Shown piece after piece: positions 51,255 to 60,461 of a DNA stretch of 64,000 bases; within the stretch, counting starts at the first letter, position 1; every line of letters starts with the position of its first letter. The position numbers and the translations under genes are program-made. The notes under the pieces were generated by a model, which saw only the letters and a program-made list of their open reading frames with translations, made no database searches and was not told the DNA's origin. Source of the stretch: Paenibacillus curdlanolyticus YK9 (lineage in GTDB: Bacteria; Bacillota; Bacilli; Paenibacillales; Paenibacillaceae). The stretch spans positions 202,024 to 266,023 of the forward strand of contig NZ_AEDD01000004.1 in NCBI RefSeq assembly GCF_000179615.1. Reading direction: 5' to 3'.

Positions 51255-54200
51255 CTAGAAGCTCGCCGTAATATTGCCAATATAATTCGCCTTGAACGAC
51301 GTCAACGTCGTGTTCATCGTTTTGACCGGCTGCGCCCATGTCCAGTAATCGAAGGTGACCTTGTCGTTCGCTTCGTCGACCGTAATTGGCCCTTCGAGCG
51401 TGATGACATGCGTGCCATCTCCCGGCTGGAGCAGCGCTGTTTTGATCCACAGTACGATATGATTGTTCGCGTTTTTGGTGATCGATTTGATCGCTGCTAC
51501 GCTCTTATCTGTACTGGTGGTCGCGGATTTGTAGAAGCCCGTGTCTGTGTACCACTCGCAGAGCTCCTTGGTCGGCGTCTCAATCGCAGTGGACTCATCC
51601 GGCGCGCCCTCGTAATCGAAGAACCAGTTCTCGCTGTCGCGCAGCGAGGACATGAGCATCCAATCCGCTTGCGGCGGCATGCCTGGGAATTTAGCAGCGA
51701 GCGCGCCGTAATCCGCATTGCGCAGATCCGTTCCCGGCGCAACCTTCAGCTTGCCGAGGAAGCCGATGCCCCCGCCGAACAACGCCTTCGCGAACGACTC
51801 GAACTGCGCAGCCTCCTTCTGAATGATGTGATGATAGAAGCAAGCGGTCGTACACAGCCCGACGACGCCCTGATTAAACAAGTTGGCATCGCCCTTGAGA
51901 TTGTTAATGCGCGTCAGCACCGTGTTGCTGTCGAGCTTCGGCCATGCTTTGCGCGTATCTAGCGGGCTGCTTGCAGGCGATGCATCGTCCCCGTCGGTAA
52001 CGCCGGAAACTTTATCCAGTATGCGGTTGACGACATTGGAGCGCGGCTCACTGTCGCCCCATGTCGCCGCCAGAGCCGCCGGATTTTGCGAATACCCGGC
52101 TCCGCCTCCGCTTCCTCCACTGCCGCCAGTGCCCGCGCCGCCGCCAGAGCCGCCAGCTGCGCCACCCCCGCCGCTGGAACCGCTCCCGCCAACTGGGGAC
52201 ACCGCTCCACCGCTGCCGCTGGAGCCAGCACCGCTGCCCGACTGTCCCTGCGTCTTGTCGAAGTAGTTGATCTTCGCTCCATCCTGCGAATGGTTGCCGC
52301 CTCCGCTGATACCGCCGCCTCCGCCGCCAGCCAATCCGCCGGTGTACACCGATGCCGCCGTCTTGGCAAGGCTCGTGATCATCTCGGCCGCAATGCGCTG
52401 GCGCTCCGTATTCGCCGTCAGCAGGCTGTTCATATTCGTGCCAGCCTGTTGGCCAGCAGCAGCTGCGCCAGCCGACGTCGCTTGCAGCGCAGACTGCGCT
52501 AAGCCGATCGTGCCTTGCAATCCGCTCATATCGCGGAACATGTTGCCGTTTTGAATCGCTGCCAATATCGCCGCCGTGCCGCTTGGATCCGGCAAGGACG
52601 TCGGAGACGTAATGTTGACGATTGGCGCGCTAAGCTGCCCAGGCTTCACGTCCTCATTCGTCGCTCGGCTGCCCGTCTGGATCGCCGCAATCTCGGTCGC
52701 CTGCATCGGAATCGGCGAGTCCTGCCAGTTCCAGAACCGTGTAATGTCGAGCTTCTCCGCGCTGTTCGAGCGTCCCAGCACCGCTTCCGCGAATGTGCCG
52801 CCCGACGGCAGCGGAACGATGTCCTCTTTGGCGCTGCCGAGCTGAATCCCGTGATCCCTCAGCCACTTCGCCCACGTTTCGTCGCTGGACGAGTCCGTAT
52901 TCATTTTGAAAGCGAGATAGTTGCCAATATATCGAATCGGCCTCGGCTCGACAACCTGCGAGACAGGTACGAGCTCCCCATTCAGCTCCACGCCGTAACC
53001 CGACAACAGAAGCGCCAGCTGCGTGCTGTCGAGCGAACGGAATACCGCTTGGCTGTAGTGCATCCGATTTTCCATCAAATGCGACTTCAAGTTCGCGTCT
53101 ACGCCGCCAGGCTTGATTTGGACCACTGGCAGCTCAACTGTTGAGCCTTTGGGAATCGTCACCTTCGGCAGCTCCAGCGGGAATCGTACGCCGTTGCGGT
53201 TGAGCGTAAGCACGAGTGTCGCCGATACATTCACCTCTGGGCTGCTGCCGATCACGCCAATTCGGCTTACATCGCTCATCGCGAGCGGATGCGCTGCATC
53301 CACTGTCGTCACCGTTGCGCCCGACAGCGTATGGAACACGAATTTCACCGCAGTGCCGCCCGCCCACACAACGCCGCCCTCGATGATGACATCCGTCGGA
53401 ATGTACATCGATGCGCTGTTCTGGCGAAGCACCGCCCGGTTCAGCAACCGCGAGATGCGCGCAGACTGTTCAATCGTCCACAACGCATCGTTCACCTGCT
53501 GGTATACGGGAATCGTATAAGACAGCTGGAATGCAGGGCCCATGTTGATGTTCATCGACGTATTGCCCGCTGGCTGATTAACGGCATTAGCAGCATTGGC
53601 AGCATTCGCTGCGGTATCCGTCTCCTTGTTCACCGACAAATTAGGCTGCGTACGAGACGCTGGCATAGTCGTCGTTGGCGGAGCCGCAAAACCGGTCCGC
53701 GTAATCATCGCGTCGCGTATCAAGACGCTGAGTCGGTTCCCGATAGCGGTGAAATACGTATCCTTCTCCGGAATGATCTCGAGCACATCAAGATTCATGA
53801 GCGCTTCACGAATCGGGTACGTCAATGCCGCTCGCGACAGCACGCTGCGGAAACGGCGGACGAGCGCGTCATTCAGAAAATCGATAAGTTGAATCGGAAT
53901 AAAGACGACCTTATCCGCCTTCACGATCGCAACCTCGACGCGGTACACCTGAACGACCTCATAATATTGGATCGTCAACGCATGCATATGGTTGTAGTTC
54001 GCGATCACGCGCGTGCTCACGCCCTCGTGCTCGCTCTGCGAAACTTCCTTCACGACAGAGGCGCGGCGACTGCGGCTGCTGTGCGCATGCTGATGCGTGC
54101 GGTCATTCACGTTTTGCATCATCGTGCTTCCAATTTCCCGATGCCCGAATGACGTAGAATAGCTGTCCGCATGCGAGCTCGTCGATGCCGAGCTGCTTGT

Positions 54201-55241
54201 TTGCCCAAACGATGCGCTCGGCCCGCCGAACAAGCCGCCGAGCGGCGCCGACAGCTCCTCCGCCGATGACGAGCCCTCCGCCTTCGACTTGCTCTTCGCG
54301 TTCGACTCGGAAAAGCCGCTCTGGGCTTCGTTCGCGACCGCTTCCGTTACTTCGCTGATCGATCGATTATGCGATCCGTCATTGGTCAAGTCGTCGACCT
54401 CGCTAATGACCTCCGTCTCGCCCGCTCTGCTTTTGCGCGACCAATCCACAACAGCGATGCGGGTGCTCTCGCCCGGCGCAAGCGCCGTGCTGTGCAGCAG
54501 CTGCCCCAGCGTCACCCCTTGGGCGTACCAGGATTGGTTAAAGGTCAACAGCGCGCCAAAGGCGATTTTCTTGAAGCCGGCATCGCCAGCTGCCAGAATG
54601 CCAATATCGATTGGCTTGAAATTAGGGCTCACGATATCAATTATCTTCTCGTCGTCGCCAACTTGAATCTGGTCCATCAACAGCGTCGTATATTGAACGC
54701 GCTCCGTCGGATACTCTCCCGTTTTGGGCAGCAAATCCGGCGGACGCTCAGGGTCATAGGTCGAAACATTTTCGGGAAAATATACGGCAGTCAACAACTT
54801 CGAAGCAGCGCGGTATGGCGGATATAGCGCCAAGTCCCGCACGGTCTGCACATCCAGCACCTCAGAAATCGCATCTACTCGATCCTCTGGCACGCTCTGC
54901 AATACGCCGATCGTCAAAAACTGCAGCTCATTGACCTTCTTGCCTGCCGCTACCGCCTCCCGTACGAGATCAGCCGTCGGCGATCCGTGCTGGTTCAGCG
55001 CGGAATGAATGTCCGAAGCGGCATTCAGCAGCTTCGTCGCAGCGTCGAATACCCCGGATGTCGCCAAGTCGAATACGGTCGTGATCTCCAGTTCCTTGAG
55101 AATGTCGGCAGCTTGTGGACTGACGCCAAGCAGAACATGGGGCGATAAGCGCAGCAGCTCGCGCAGCGGCAAATTGCGATATTCCGTTCGAACCAACACG
55201 AGCAGTTCATCGAGTGCATTTTGATTAATAATGGCGGACAT
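51255..55241 (-). CDS. Very large protein with HhH-like N-terminus, Gly/Ser linker and C-terminal papain-like domain
   Basis: A 1328-aa protein; ATG at 55241 (MSAIINQNALDELLVLVRTE) with GAGGAGAGG upstream. Residues about 25-150 have helix-hairpin-helix-like repeats (ADILKELEITTVFDLATSGV, VQTVRDLALYPPYRAASKLL). Residues about 200-950 are a large unrecognised region with a Ser-rich insertion. Residues 984-1060 are almost pure Gly/Ser. The C-terminal 240 residues look papain-like, with Cys1130 in VGLCTTACFYHHII and His1278 in GTHVITLEGP as candidate catalytic pair. No signal peptide is seen. Transcribed alone. The linker-plus-enzyme tail resembles a toxin or effector layout; that role is inference. 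Confidence 0.7.
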   Translation of the reverse strand: MSAIINQNALDELLVLVRTEYRNLPLRELLRLSPHVLLGVSPQAADILKELEITTVFDLATSGVFDAATKLLNAASDIHSALNQHGSPTADLVREAVAAGKKVNELQFLTIGVLQSVPEDRVDAISEVLDVQTVRDLALYPPYRAASKLLTAVYFPENVSTYDPERPPDLLPKTGEYPTERVQYTTLLMDQIQVGDDEKIIDIVSPNFKPIDIGILAAGDAGFKKIAFGALLTFNQSWYAQGVTLGQLLHSTALAPGESTRIAVVDWSRKSRAGETEVISEVDDLTNDGSHNRSISEVTEAVANEAQSGFSESNAKSKSKAEGSSSAEELSAPLGGLFGGPSASFGQTSSSASTSSHADSYSTSFGHREIGSTMMQNVNDRTHQHAHSSRSRRASVVKEVSQSEHEGVSTRVIANYNHMHALTIQYYEVVQVYRVEVAIVKADKVVFIPIQLIDFLNDALVRRFRSVLSRAALTYPIREALMNLDVLEIIPEKDTYFTAIGNRLSVLIRDAMITRTGFAAPPTTTMPASRTQPNLSVNKETDTAANAANAANAVNQPAGNTSMNINMGPAFQLSYTIPVYQQVNDALWTIEQSARISRLLNRAVLRQNSASMYIPTDVIIEGGVVWAGGTAVKFVFHTLSGATVTTVDAAHPLAMSDVSRIGVIGSSPEVNVSATLVLTLNRNGVRFPLELPKVTIPKGSTVELPVVQIKPGGVDANLKSHLMENRMHYSQAVFRSLDSTQLALLLSGYGVELNGELVPVSQVVEPRPIRYIGNYLAFKMNTDSSSDETWAKWLRDHGIQLGSAKEDIVPLPSGGTFAEAVLGRSNSAEKLDITRFWNWQDSPIPMQATEIAAIQTGSRATNEDVKPGQLSAPIVNITSPTSLPDPSGTAAILAAIQNGNMFRDMSGLQGTIGLAQSALQATSAGAAAAGQQAGTNMNSLLTANTERQRIAAEMITSLAKTAASVYTGGLAGGGGGGISGGGNHSQDGAKINYFDKTQGQSGSGAGSSGSGGAVSPVGGSGSSGGGGAAGGSGGGAGTGGSGGSGGGAGYSQNPAALAATWGDSEPRSNVVNRILDKVSGVTDGDDASPASSPLDTRKAWPKLDSNTVLTRINNLKGDANLFNQGVVGLCTTACFYHHIIQKEAAQFESFAKALFGGGIGFLGKLKVAPGTDLRNADYGALAAKFPGMPPQADWMLMSSLRDSENWFFDYEGAPDESTAIETPTKELCEWYTDTGFYKSATTSTDKSVAAIKSITKNANNHIVLWIKTALLQPGDGTHVITLEGPITVDEANDKVTFDYWTWAQPVKTMNTTLTSFKANYIGNITASF

Positions 55242-55495
55242 GACACCTCTCCTCAATTCATCGTTTAGGATGAAAAAAAGCACTGCTAATCCGTCGTACC
55301 TACCGTGCTCTCGCAATGCGATACGTATTGTATCATGGAGCGAATGAGGCTACAAGCGCCTTACGATAGGGTCCAAGACCCGAGTTTTCCTGCTGCGAAG
55401 CAGCCCACGGAACCATGCCGCTAGTCTTGTAAGCGTCGTCAGGCATGCTACAATAACATCATCCGAACGTTTAATTAAGCCCCTGCTCAGGACGC

Positions 55496-55542
55496 GTTCA
55501 GCGAAAGTTCAGTTTGGCAGCGGATAATTACAGTCATAATAG
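55496..55542 (+). promoter_or_regulatory. Promoter and direct-repeat box of the two-component operon
   Basis: GTTCAG at 55496 and 55507 (11-bp period, like PhoB-family boxes) precede -35 TTGGCA (55514-55519) and -10 TAATAG (55537-55542), spacer 17 bp. The OmpR-type regulator downstream may bind the repeats and control itself. Elsewhere in the 55242-55598 gap I see no gene. Confidence 0.5.
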
Positions 55543-55598
55543 AAGCAAGTTTATTGCACTCGTACATCGTAATTGCGTACGGTGAAGGAGGACTCCTA

Positions 55599-56285
55599 AT
55601 GAAGCCGACACCCGGTATTCGAATTCTGCTCGTCGATGACGAGCCTCATATTTTGCAATTTCTCGAGCTTGGACTGGCCAACGAAGGCTTCGACGTCCGC
55701 ACCGCGCCCGACGGCATGACCGCCATTAATCTAGCCCAGGAATTCGTGCCGCATGTTATCGTTCTCGACGTCATGATGCCGGGAATGGACGGGTTCGAAA
55801 CATGCCGGATGATCAAAAAAGGCGGCAGCGAGGTTGCGGTCATTATGCTTACGGCAAAGGACGAGGTCGATGACCGCGTGAAGGGCTTGACGCTTGGCGC
55901 CGATGATTACCTCGTGAAGCCGTTCAGCTTCGACGAGCTGCTCGCCCGTATTCGCGCACGGCTGCGCAACCAATTCCCGATGCTGTTCGGCGAGGTGAAG
56001 CTGGGACGGTTCAGCATTGATGACCGGCGCAAGGAAATTCAGTACGAGGGGCAGGCGCTAGAGCTATCTCCCACCGAGTATGAACTGCTTAAATACATGG
56101 TCGCCAATCATGGCATCGTGCTCAGCAAGTCCACGATTTTGGACAAGGTGTGGGGATATGATTTTGGCGGGGAGGAAAATATCGTCGAGGTATACGTCCG
56201 CTCCCTGCGCGATAAATTAGGGGACAAGGAGCATCGGCTTATTCGAACGCTGCGCGGCGCCGGCTACCGGATCGACCTGTCATGA
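55599..56285 (+). CDS. OmpR/PhoB-type response regulator
   Basis: A 228-aa protein; ATG at 55599 with GAAGGAGG upstream. Receiver domain with the acidic pair LLVDDE, phospho-acceptor Asp57 in VIVLDVMMPG, Thr in IMLTAKDE and Lys in YLVKPFSFDEL. The C-terminal winged helix has LSPTEYELLKYMVANHGIVL, KSTILDKVWGYDF and VYVRSLRDKLG. The stop overlaps the kinase ATG by 4 bp, so the two are coupled. The target genes are unknown. Confidence 0.95.
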   Translation: MKPTPGIRILLVDDEPHILQFLELGLANEGFDVRTAPDGMTAINLAQEFVPHVIVLDVMMPGMDGFETCRMIKKGGSEVAVIMLTAKDEVDDRVKGLTLGADDYLVKPFSFDELLARIRARLRNQFPMLFGEVKLGRFSIDDRRKEIQYEGQALELSPTEYELLKYMVANHGIVLSKSTILDKVWGYDFGGEENIVEVYVRSLRDKLGDKEHRLIRTLRGAGYRIDLS

Positions 56286-57799
56286 AGCGCCCGGCGGCAC
56301 TTCAGACGCTCAAGCGCCTTCTCCTCCCTCGCTCGCTTCGGTCGCAGCTGCTCGCGCGGTCATTGTTCATCCTGGCCGCGCTGCTCATCCTGATCGGAGC
56401 GTTCCAATACGTCATCATGCGGGATTTCTTATATCAGAATCAAGCGGAAACCATGATGTCCGAGCTGCGCAATATACCCAAGGAGCTGTTCGGGGAAAAT
56501 CCCAATATGCCGCGGATGCCGCACGGGGACGGTCCCGACAAGGGCAATTATGGACATGACGGCGGCTATTATGGCGGACCTGTGCTGTTTATGCTCGATA
56601 AGTCGCTTGCGCTTGTCGGCAGCGACGGCACCTTCTCTGACGTAACAGCCGACAAGGGAATTGCCGCCCCTCAGCTTACGCAAGCGGAGTATGCAGCGAT
56701 TCGCTCGAAGCCGGAGCAGCGCAGGCATGGGCGCATCCCTTATCAAGTCGCAACGGCAGCGGACGGTACCGAGCAGCTGCTCGTCTTCGTCGAAACCGGC
56801 CCGGGCCAAGAAGGCTTTCTGCAGCTAGGGCAAAAGACCGAGCCGCTCAAAGAGCTGCTGCTTCGCCAGCTCTCCATCTTCGCTGCGCTATCGCTGCTCG
56901 CGCTCGCTGGCGGGCTGCTGCTGTACTTGCCGGTATTGCGGCGGACGCTGCGGCCGCTTAACCGCATGGTCCGCACAGTGGAGCAGACCGATGCCGGCAG
57001 CCTGAACGAGCGGCTACCAGCCAATCAAGGCCAACTGGAAATTGATCTGCTCGCCGAATCGTTCAACGGCATGCTGGGGCGGCTCGAAACGTCCTTCGAG
57101 GCCGAGCGCGAAGCGAAGGAGCATATGCGCCGTTTCATCGCTGACGCTTCCCATGAGCTGCGTACGCCGCTAACCTCGATTCACGGCTTCCTCGAAGTGC
57201 TGCTGCGCGGCGCTGCCGACAAGCGCGAGCAGCTGTATCCGGCGCTGAACAGCATGCACGGCGAGTCCACCCGAATGAAGAAGCTCGTCGAGGATCTGCT
57301 TATGCTCGCCAAGATGGATCGCGCGCCGCAGCTGCGGATGTCGCCCATCCTGCTCGACGAGCTGATGGAAGAAATGGACCCTCATCTGCGGATGCTCGCT
57401 GGCGAGCGCACTGTCCAGTTCGAGCTGCAGCAGGCGGTCAGCGCCAATGGCGATGCCGACCAGATCAAACAGGTTGTGCTCAACCTCTTCCATAACGCCG
57501 TGCAGCATACGGACGCGCATAGCGGCATAATTCAGGTTACAGTCTCGGACAGGCCAGCGGGCCAGCCCATCGTCTCCATTACCGACAACGGGCCCGGCAT
57601 CGCAGCCGAGCATGTCCCGCATGTATTCGAGCGGTTTTACCGCAGCGACTCCTCCCGCACGCGCAAGCACGGCGGCGCGGGACTCGGCCTCTCGATCTCC
57701 CAGTCGATCGTCAAGGCGCACGGCGGCGAAATAACGGTGGACAGCGTTATCGGACGCGGTTCGACCTTCGCTTTTAAGCTACCGGCGTCGAAGCCTTAA
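56282..57799 (+). CDS. Membrane sensor histidine kinase
   Basis: A 505-aa protein. TM1 at about 25-42; an extracytoplasmic sensor at about 45-195 with an unusual His/Gly/Met/Pro stretch (MPRMPHGDGPDKGNYGHDGG); TM2 at about 195-220 (LSIFAALSLLALAGGLLLYL); then HAMP. HisKA has His291 in FIADASHELRTPLTS. The ATPase domain has VLNLFHNAVQHTD, SITDNGPGIA, FERFYRSDSSRTR and GGAGLGLSISQSIV. The His/Met-rich periplasmic-side stretch could bind a metal such as copper; that is only a suggestion. Confidence 0.94.
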   Translation: MKRPAALQTLKRLLLPRSLRSQLLARSLFILAALLILIGAFQYVIMRDFLYQNQAETMMSELRNIPKELFGENPNMPRMPHGDGPDKGNYGHDGGYYGGPVLFMLDKSLALVGSDGTFSDVTADKGIAAPQLTQAEYAAIRSKPEQRRHGRIPYQVATAADGTEQLLVFVETGPGQEGFLQLGQKTEPLKELLLRQLSIFAALSLLALAGGLLLYLPVLRRTLRPLNRMVRTVEQTDAGSLNERLPANQGQLEIDLLAESFNGMLGRLETSFEAEREAKEHMRRFIADASHELRTPLTSIHGFLEVLLRGAADKREQLYPALNSMHGESTRMKKLVEDLLMLAKMDRAPQLRMSPILLDELMEEMDPHLRMLAGERTVQFELQQAVSANGDADQIKQVVLNLFHNAVQHTDAHSGIIQVTVSDRPAGQPIVSITDNGPGIAAEHVPHVFERFYRSDSSRTRKHGGAGLGLSISQSIVKAHGGEITVDSVIGRGSTFAFKLPASKP

Positions 57800-57817
57800 T
57801 CAATCGCTTTCATCAAA

Positions 57818-57855
57818 ACAAGACCCCATTTTTTAGATGAGGTCTTGTTTTTTTA
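57818..57855 (+). terminator. Intrinsic terminator after the kinase gene
   Basis: CAAGACCCCAT, loop, ATGAGGTCTTG followed by TTTTTTT, about 20 bp after the stop. Confidence 0.9.
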
Positions 57856-57959
57856 TTGCAAATGATCCGGAAATGGTCTGAAATTCTAGTCAGCATCGGA
57901 TTTGGTTGTTATACTAAGCATGTATCATTTTTTTACATTTTGATTGTTTTGGAGTGTGT

Positions 57960-58979
57960 ATGCTTATGCGTAAGAAATTGCCTATGATTATTCCCGAAAT
58001 CACCTCATTCCAGCATCATACGGCCATCCTGTCGATAATAGGCGACGGTGACCATGTCCAGGAATGGAAGTTCGCCAACTTCATTCAGTTGTTCGCCCTC
58101 ATGTACGATCATAGTGAAACAGAAAAGAACATCCCTTTCATGGATTTCTACTCCACGAGCTACATCGTCAAATCCACGCCATGGGTGACCAATCAAAGCT
58201 TCTCGAGGCATGCGCTGGATCAGACGGATATTATCGAATTTGTAATCGATTGCATTAATCAAAACAAATACGTTTACATGGTCGTGGAATGCCAACATAT
58301 CGCCGCTCACCAGCATCCTGACGCTTCCTTCTCTCATCCGCTTATCATTCATGGCTATGATCGCGACCTGCAAACTTTTCATATTGCTGACTTCTTCAAC
58401 TCCGCCTTTTCCTTTAAGGAAGCCTCCTTCGACGAGGTTCGAACGGCCTATCATGCGTTCGTGAAAGGGAGCTTCTGGTGGGAAGGCGCTCAAGTGCTGC
58501 AAGTAAACGACACCCCTTCGAAAGTATCCATCGATAGGTCCGAATATAAATCCCTCCTCTCCGACTACCTCAATTCCACGACGCTAGCGCCCTACGCTTT
58601 GAACTACGGCATCGATATCGTCCATCACACCAAGACCGTTCCAACCATCTATCATTCGATATTCGGCATGTCGATCTATGATGAGCTCATTGCTAACTTC
58701 AGAGGAAGAGGACCTGTCGATTATACCGTCCTGCCCGTAATGACAGACCATAAGCTGAACCTCTTTAACTTCATTGAATATTTGAAGGCAAAAGGCGTTC
58801 TGCCATCTGATTATCCCGATTATTGCGAAATTGTTACGAAAACGAAGGCCGCTCGCAATACATTCCTGAAAAGCGTCCTGCGGGGCGATAACCGCTATTA
58901 CGAGCAGATTGCGGATAACTTGTCCGAGATTAGAGAGCTGGAACGGCGTGCAATTACTGATTTAATTCAAGCGATATAA
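57960..58979 (+). CDS. Paralogue 1 of a tandem pair, papain/BtrH-like fold suspected
   Basis: A 339-aa protein; ATG at 57960 with TTGGAG upstream. The N-terminal MIIPEITSFQHHTAILSII is followed by VYMVVECQHIAAHQ and LIIHGYDRDLQTFHIADFFN. The His-GYD and IADF pattern recalls C39/BtrH_N-type folds, but the usual catalytic Cys is not seen at the start. The C-terminal half is helical (GPVDYTVLPVMTDHKLNLFN, SDYPDYCEIVTKTKAARNTF). No signal peptide. Strongly similar to the next gene, so a recent duplication. Similar proteins occur beside peptide or antibiotic clusters; function not known. Confidence 0.65.
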   Translation: MLMRKKLPMIIPEITSFQHHTAILSIIGDGDHVQEWKFANFIQLFALMYDHSETEKNIPFMDFYSTSYIVKSTPWVTNQSFSRHALDQTDIIEFVIDCINQNKYVYMVVECQHIAAHQHPDASFSHPLIIHGYDRDLQTFHIADFFNSAFSFKEASFDEVRTAYHAFVKGSFWWEGAQVLQVNDTPSKVSIDRSEYKSLLSDYLNSTTLAPYALNYGIDIVHHTKTVPTIYHSIFGMSIYDELIANFRGRGPVDYTVLPVMTDHKLNLFNFIEYLKAKGVLPSDYPDYCEIVTKTKAARNTFLKSVLRGDNRYYEQIADNLSEIRELERRAITDLIQAI

Positions 58980-58991
58980 CAATGTTTTGTT

Positions 58992-59032
58992 GGACTGTCC
59001 ACGGCCGAACAGGTCTTAGGGCAGTCCTTTTT
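58992..59032 (+). terminator. Terminator between the paralogues
   Basis: GGACTG, long loop, CAGTCC then TTTTT. The stem is short, so read-through into the second paralogue is possible. Confidence 0.5.
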
Positions 59033-59111
59033 CTAGCCAGCCATTCCAATGGTTGCTATACTGGAATTGTATCAATTTTTTACAATATCATGGTTTGGAG
59101 CGTGCAAGCTT

Positions 59112-60125
59112 ATGCGTAAAATATTGCCGATGATTATGCCCGAAATCACCTCGTTCCAGCACTACACGGCCATCCTGTCGATAATCGACAACGATGACCG
59201 CATCCAGGAATGGAAGTTCACGCATTTCTTTCAACTGTTCGCCTTGGTGAACGACTATAATGAGAACGGGAAGCACATCCCGTATGTGGACTTCTATTCC
59301 ACGACCTATATTCTGAAATCGACCCCGTGGGTGAACGTTCAGACCGTCACGATGCATGAGCTGAACCAGCAAGACATCATCGATTATGTAATCGCTTCCA
59401 TTGATGCTGAGCAATATGTTTACATTTCCGTGGAGTGCCAGCATATCGTCGCACACAATAAGCCAGATGAATCGTTCCCGCATCCGATTATTATTTTTGG
59501 CTATGATCGTGAGCAGCAAGTGGTTCATATCGCCGACTTCTTCAACTCCGCCTACTCGTTTAAAGAAGCCTCCTTCCAAGAGCTTCGAACCGCCTATGAA
59601 ACGTATGTCGAAGGCAGCTTCTGGTGGGATGGCGCGCAAGTGCTGGCATTAAACGATAACGAGCCGAAGGTATCGATCGATTCAGCCTTCTACAAATCGC
59701 TCCTCTCCGACTACCTCCACTCTACGACGCAAGCGCCTTACGTGTTGGATTATGGCAGCGATCTCATTCATCACACCAAGACGGTTCCATCCGTATATTC
59801 TACGAAATACGGCATGTCGATCTATGATGAGCTGATCGCTAACTTCGGGGGCAGAGGGCCGGTTGATTATACTGTGCTGCCCGTTCTGACGGATCATAAG
59901 CGGAACCTCTACCAATTCATCGAATATATGAAGACGAAGGGCGTTCTGCCGTCCGATTATCCCGACTACTGCGAGATTTTGAACAAAACGAAGGCAACCC
60001 GTAACACATTCCTGAAGGGCGTCCTGCGAGGCGACGACCGTTATTATAAGCAAATCGCGGATAACCTGGCCGAAATTCGTGACCTCGAGCGGCGTGCGAT
60101 TGCTGATTTGATCGAGGCGTTGTAG
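59112..60125 (+). CDS. Paralogue 2 of a tandem pair, papain/BtrH-like fold suspected
   Basis: A 337-aa protein; ATG at 59112 (MRKILPMIMPEITSFQHYTA). It matches paralogue 1 along its whole length, with identical blocks such as YGMSIYDELIAN preceded by HHTKTVPS, FGGRGPVDYTVLPVLTDHK and GVLPSDYPDYCEI. Its upstream region also resembles that of paralogue 1 (a TATC-A-TTTTTTAC-A stretch before TTTGGAG). The conserved His and Asp of the HGYD/IADF motif become FGYD/IADF here, so His is lost in this copy. That weakens an enzymatic role for it. Confidence 0.65.
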   Translation: MRKILPMIMPEITSFQHYTAILSIIDNDDRIQEWKFTHFFQLFALVNDYNENGKHIPYVDFYSTTYILKSTPWVNVQTVTMHELNQQDIIDYVIASIDAEQYVYISVECQHIVAHNKPDESFPHPIIIFGYDREQQVVHIADFFNSAYSFKEASFQELRTAYETYVEGSFWWDGAQVLALNDNEPKVSIDSAFYKSLLSDYLHSTTQAPYVLDYGSDLIHHTKTVPSVYSTKYGMSIYDELIANFGGRGPVDYTVLPVLTDHKRNLYQFIEYMKTKGVLPSDYPDYCEILNKTKATRNTFLKGVLRGDDRYYKQIADNLAEIRDLERRAIADLIEAL

Positions 60126-60141
60126 CAACTATTGCTCACGT

Positions 60142-60336
60142 CGTTGCAGTCTGTGCAATGAGGACGCAGCAAATTCGTTTGTACGGAGCTATCATTGTAG
60201 TTCGTACAGGGAGAAAGTGGAGCGAACCGCTTTTTATCCGCTGAATAGGCGTTTTGATCATATCGCATTGTACAGACTGCAACGACAGCCCTCGCTAACT
60301 CCGCTCAAAACCAGTGTCATTGTAAGTATTGCAATC
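60142..60336. repeat. Four-palindrome intergenic element, copy 4
   Basis: Palindromes at 60142 (CGTTGCAGTCTGTGCAATG), 60193 (degenerate CATTGTAGTTCGTACAGGG), 60266 (CATTGTACAGACTGCAACG) and 60318 (CATTGTAAGTATTGCAATC), spacing 51, 73 and 52. It fills the 60126-60461 gap between paralogue 2 and the Nudix gene, where no gene is seen. Confidence 0.85.
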
Positions 60337-60461
60337 AAGTAGACCCTTAGCACGATTGAATAATAGATCGGAGATCTTTACTATTATTTGTTTATTGCAC
60401 TTAAGTTTGGATTAATAGGACTCAGGTACATAATCGTATTGCCCATAGGAGGAAAACTATC

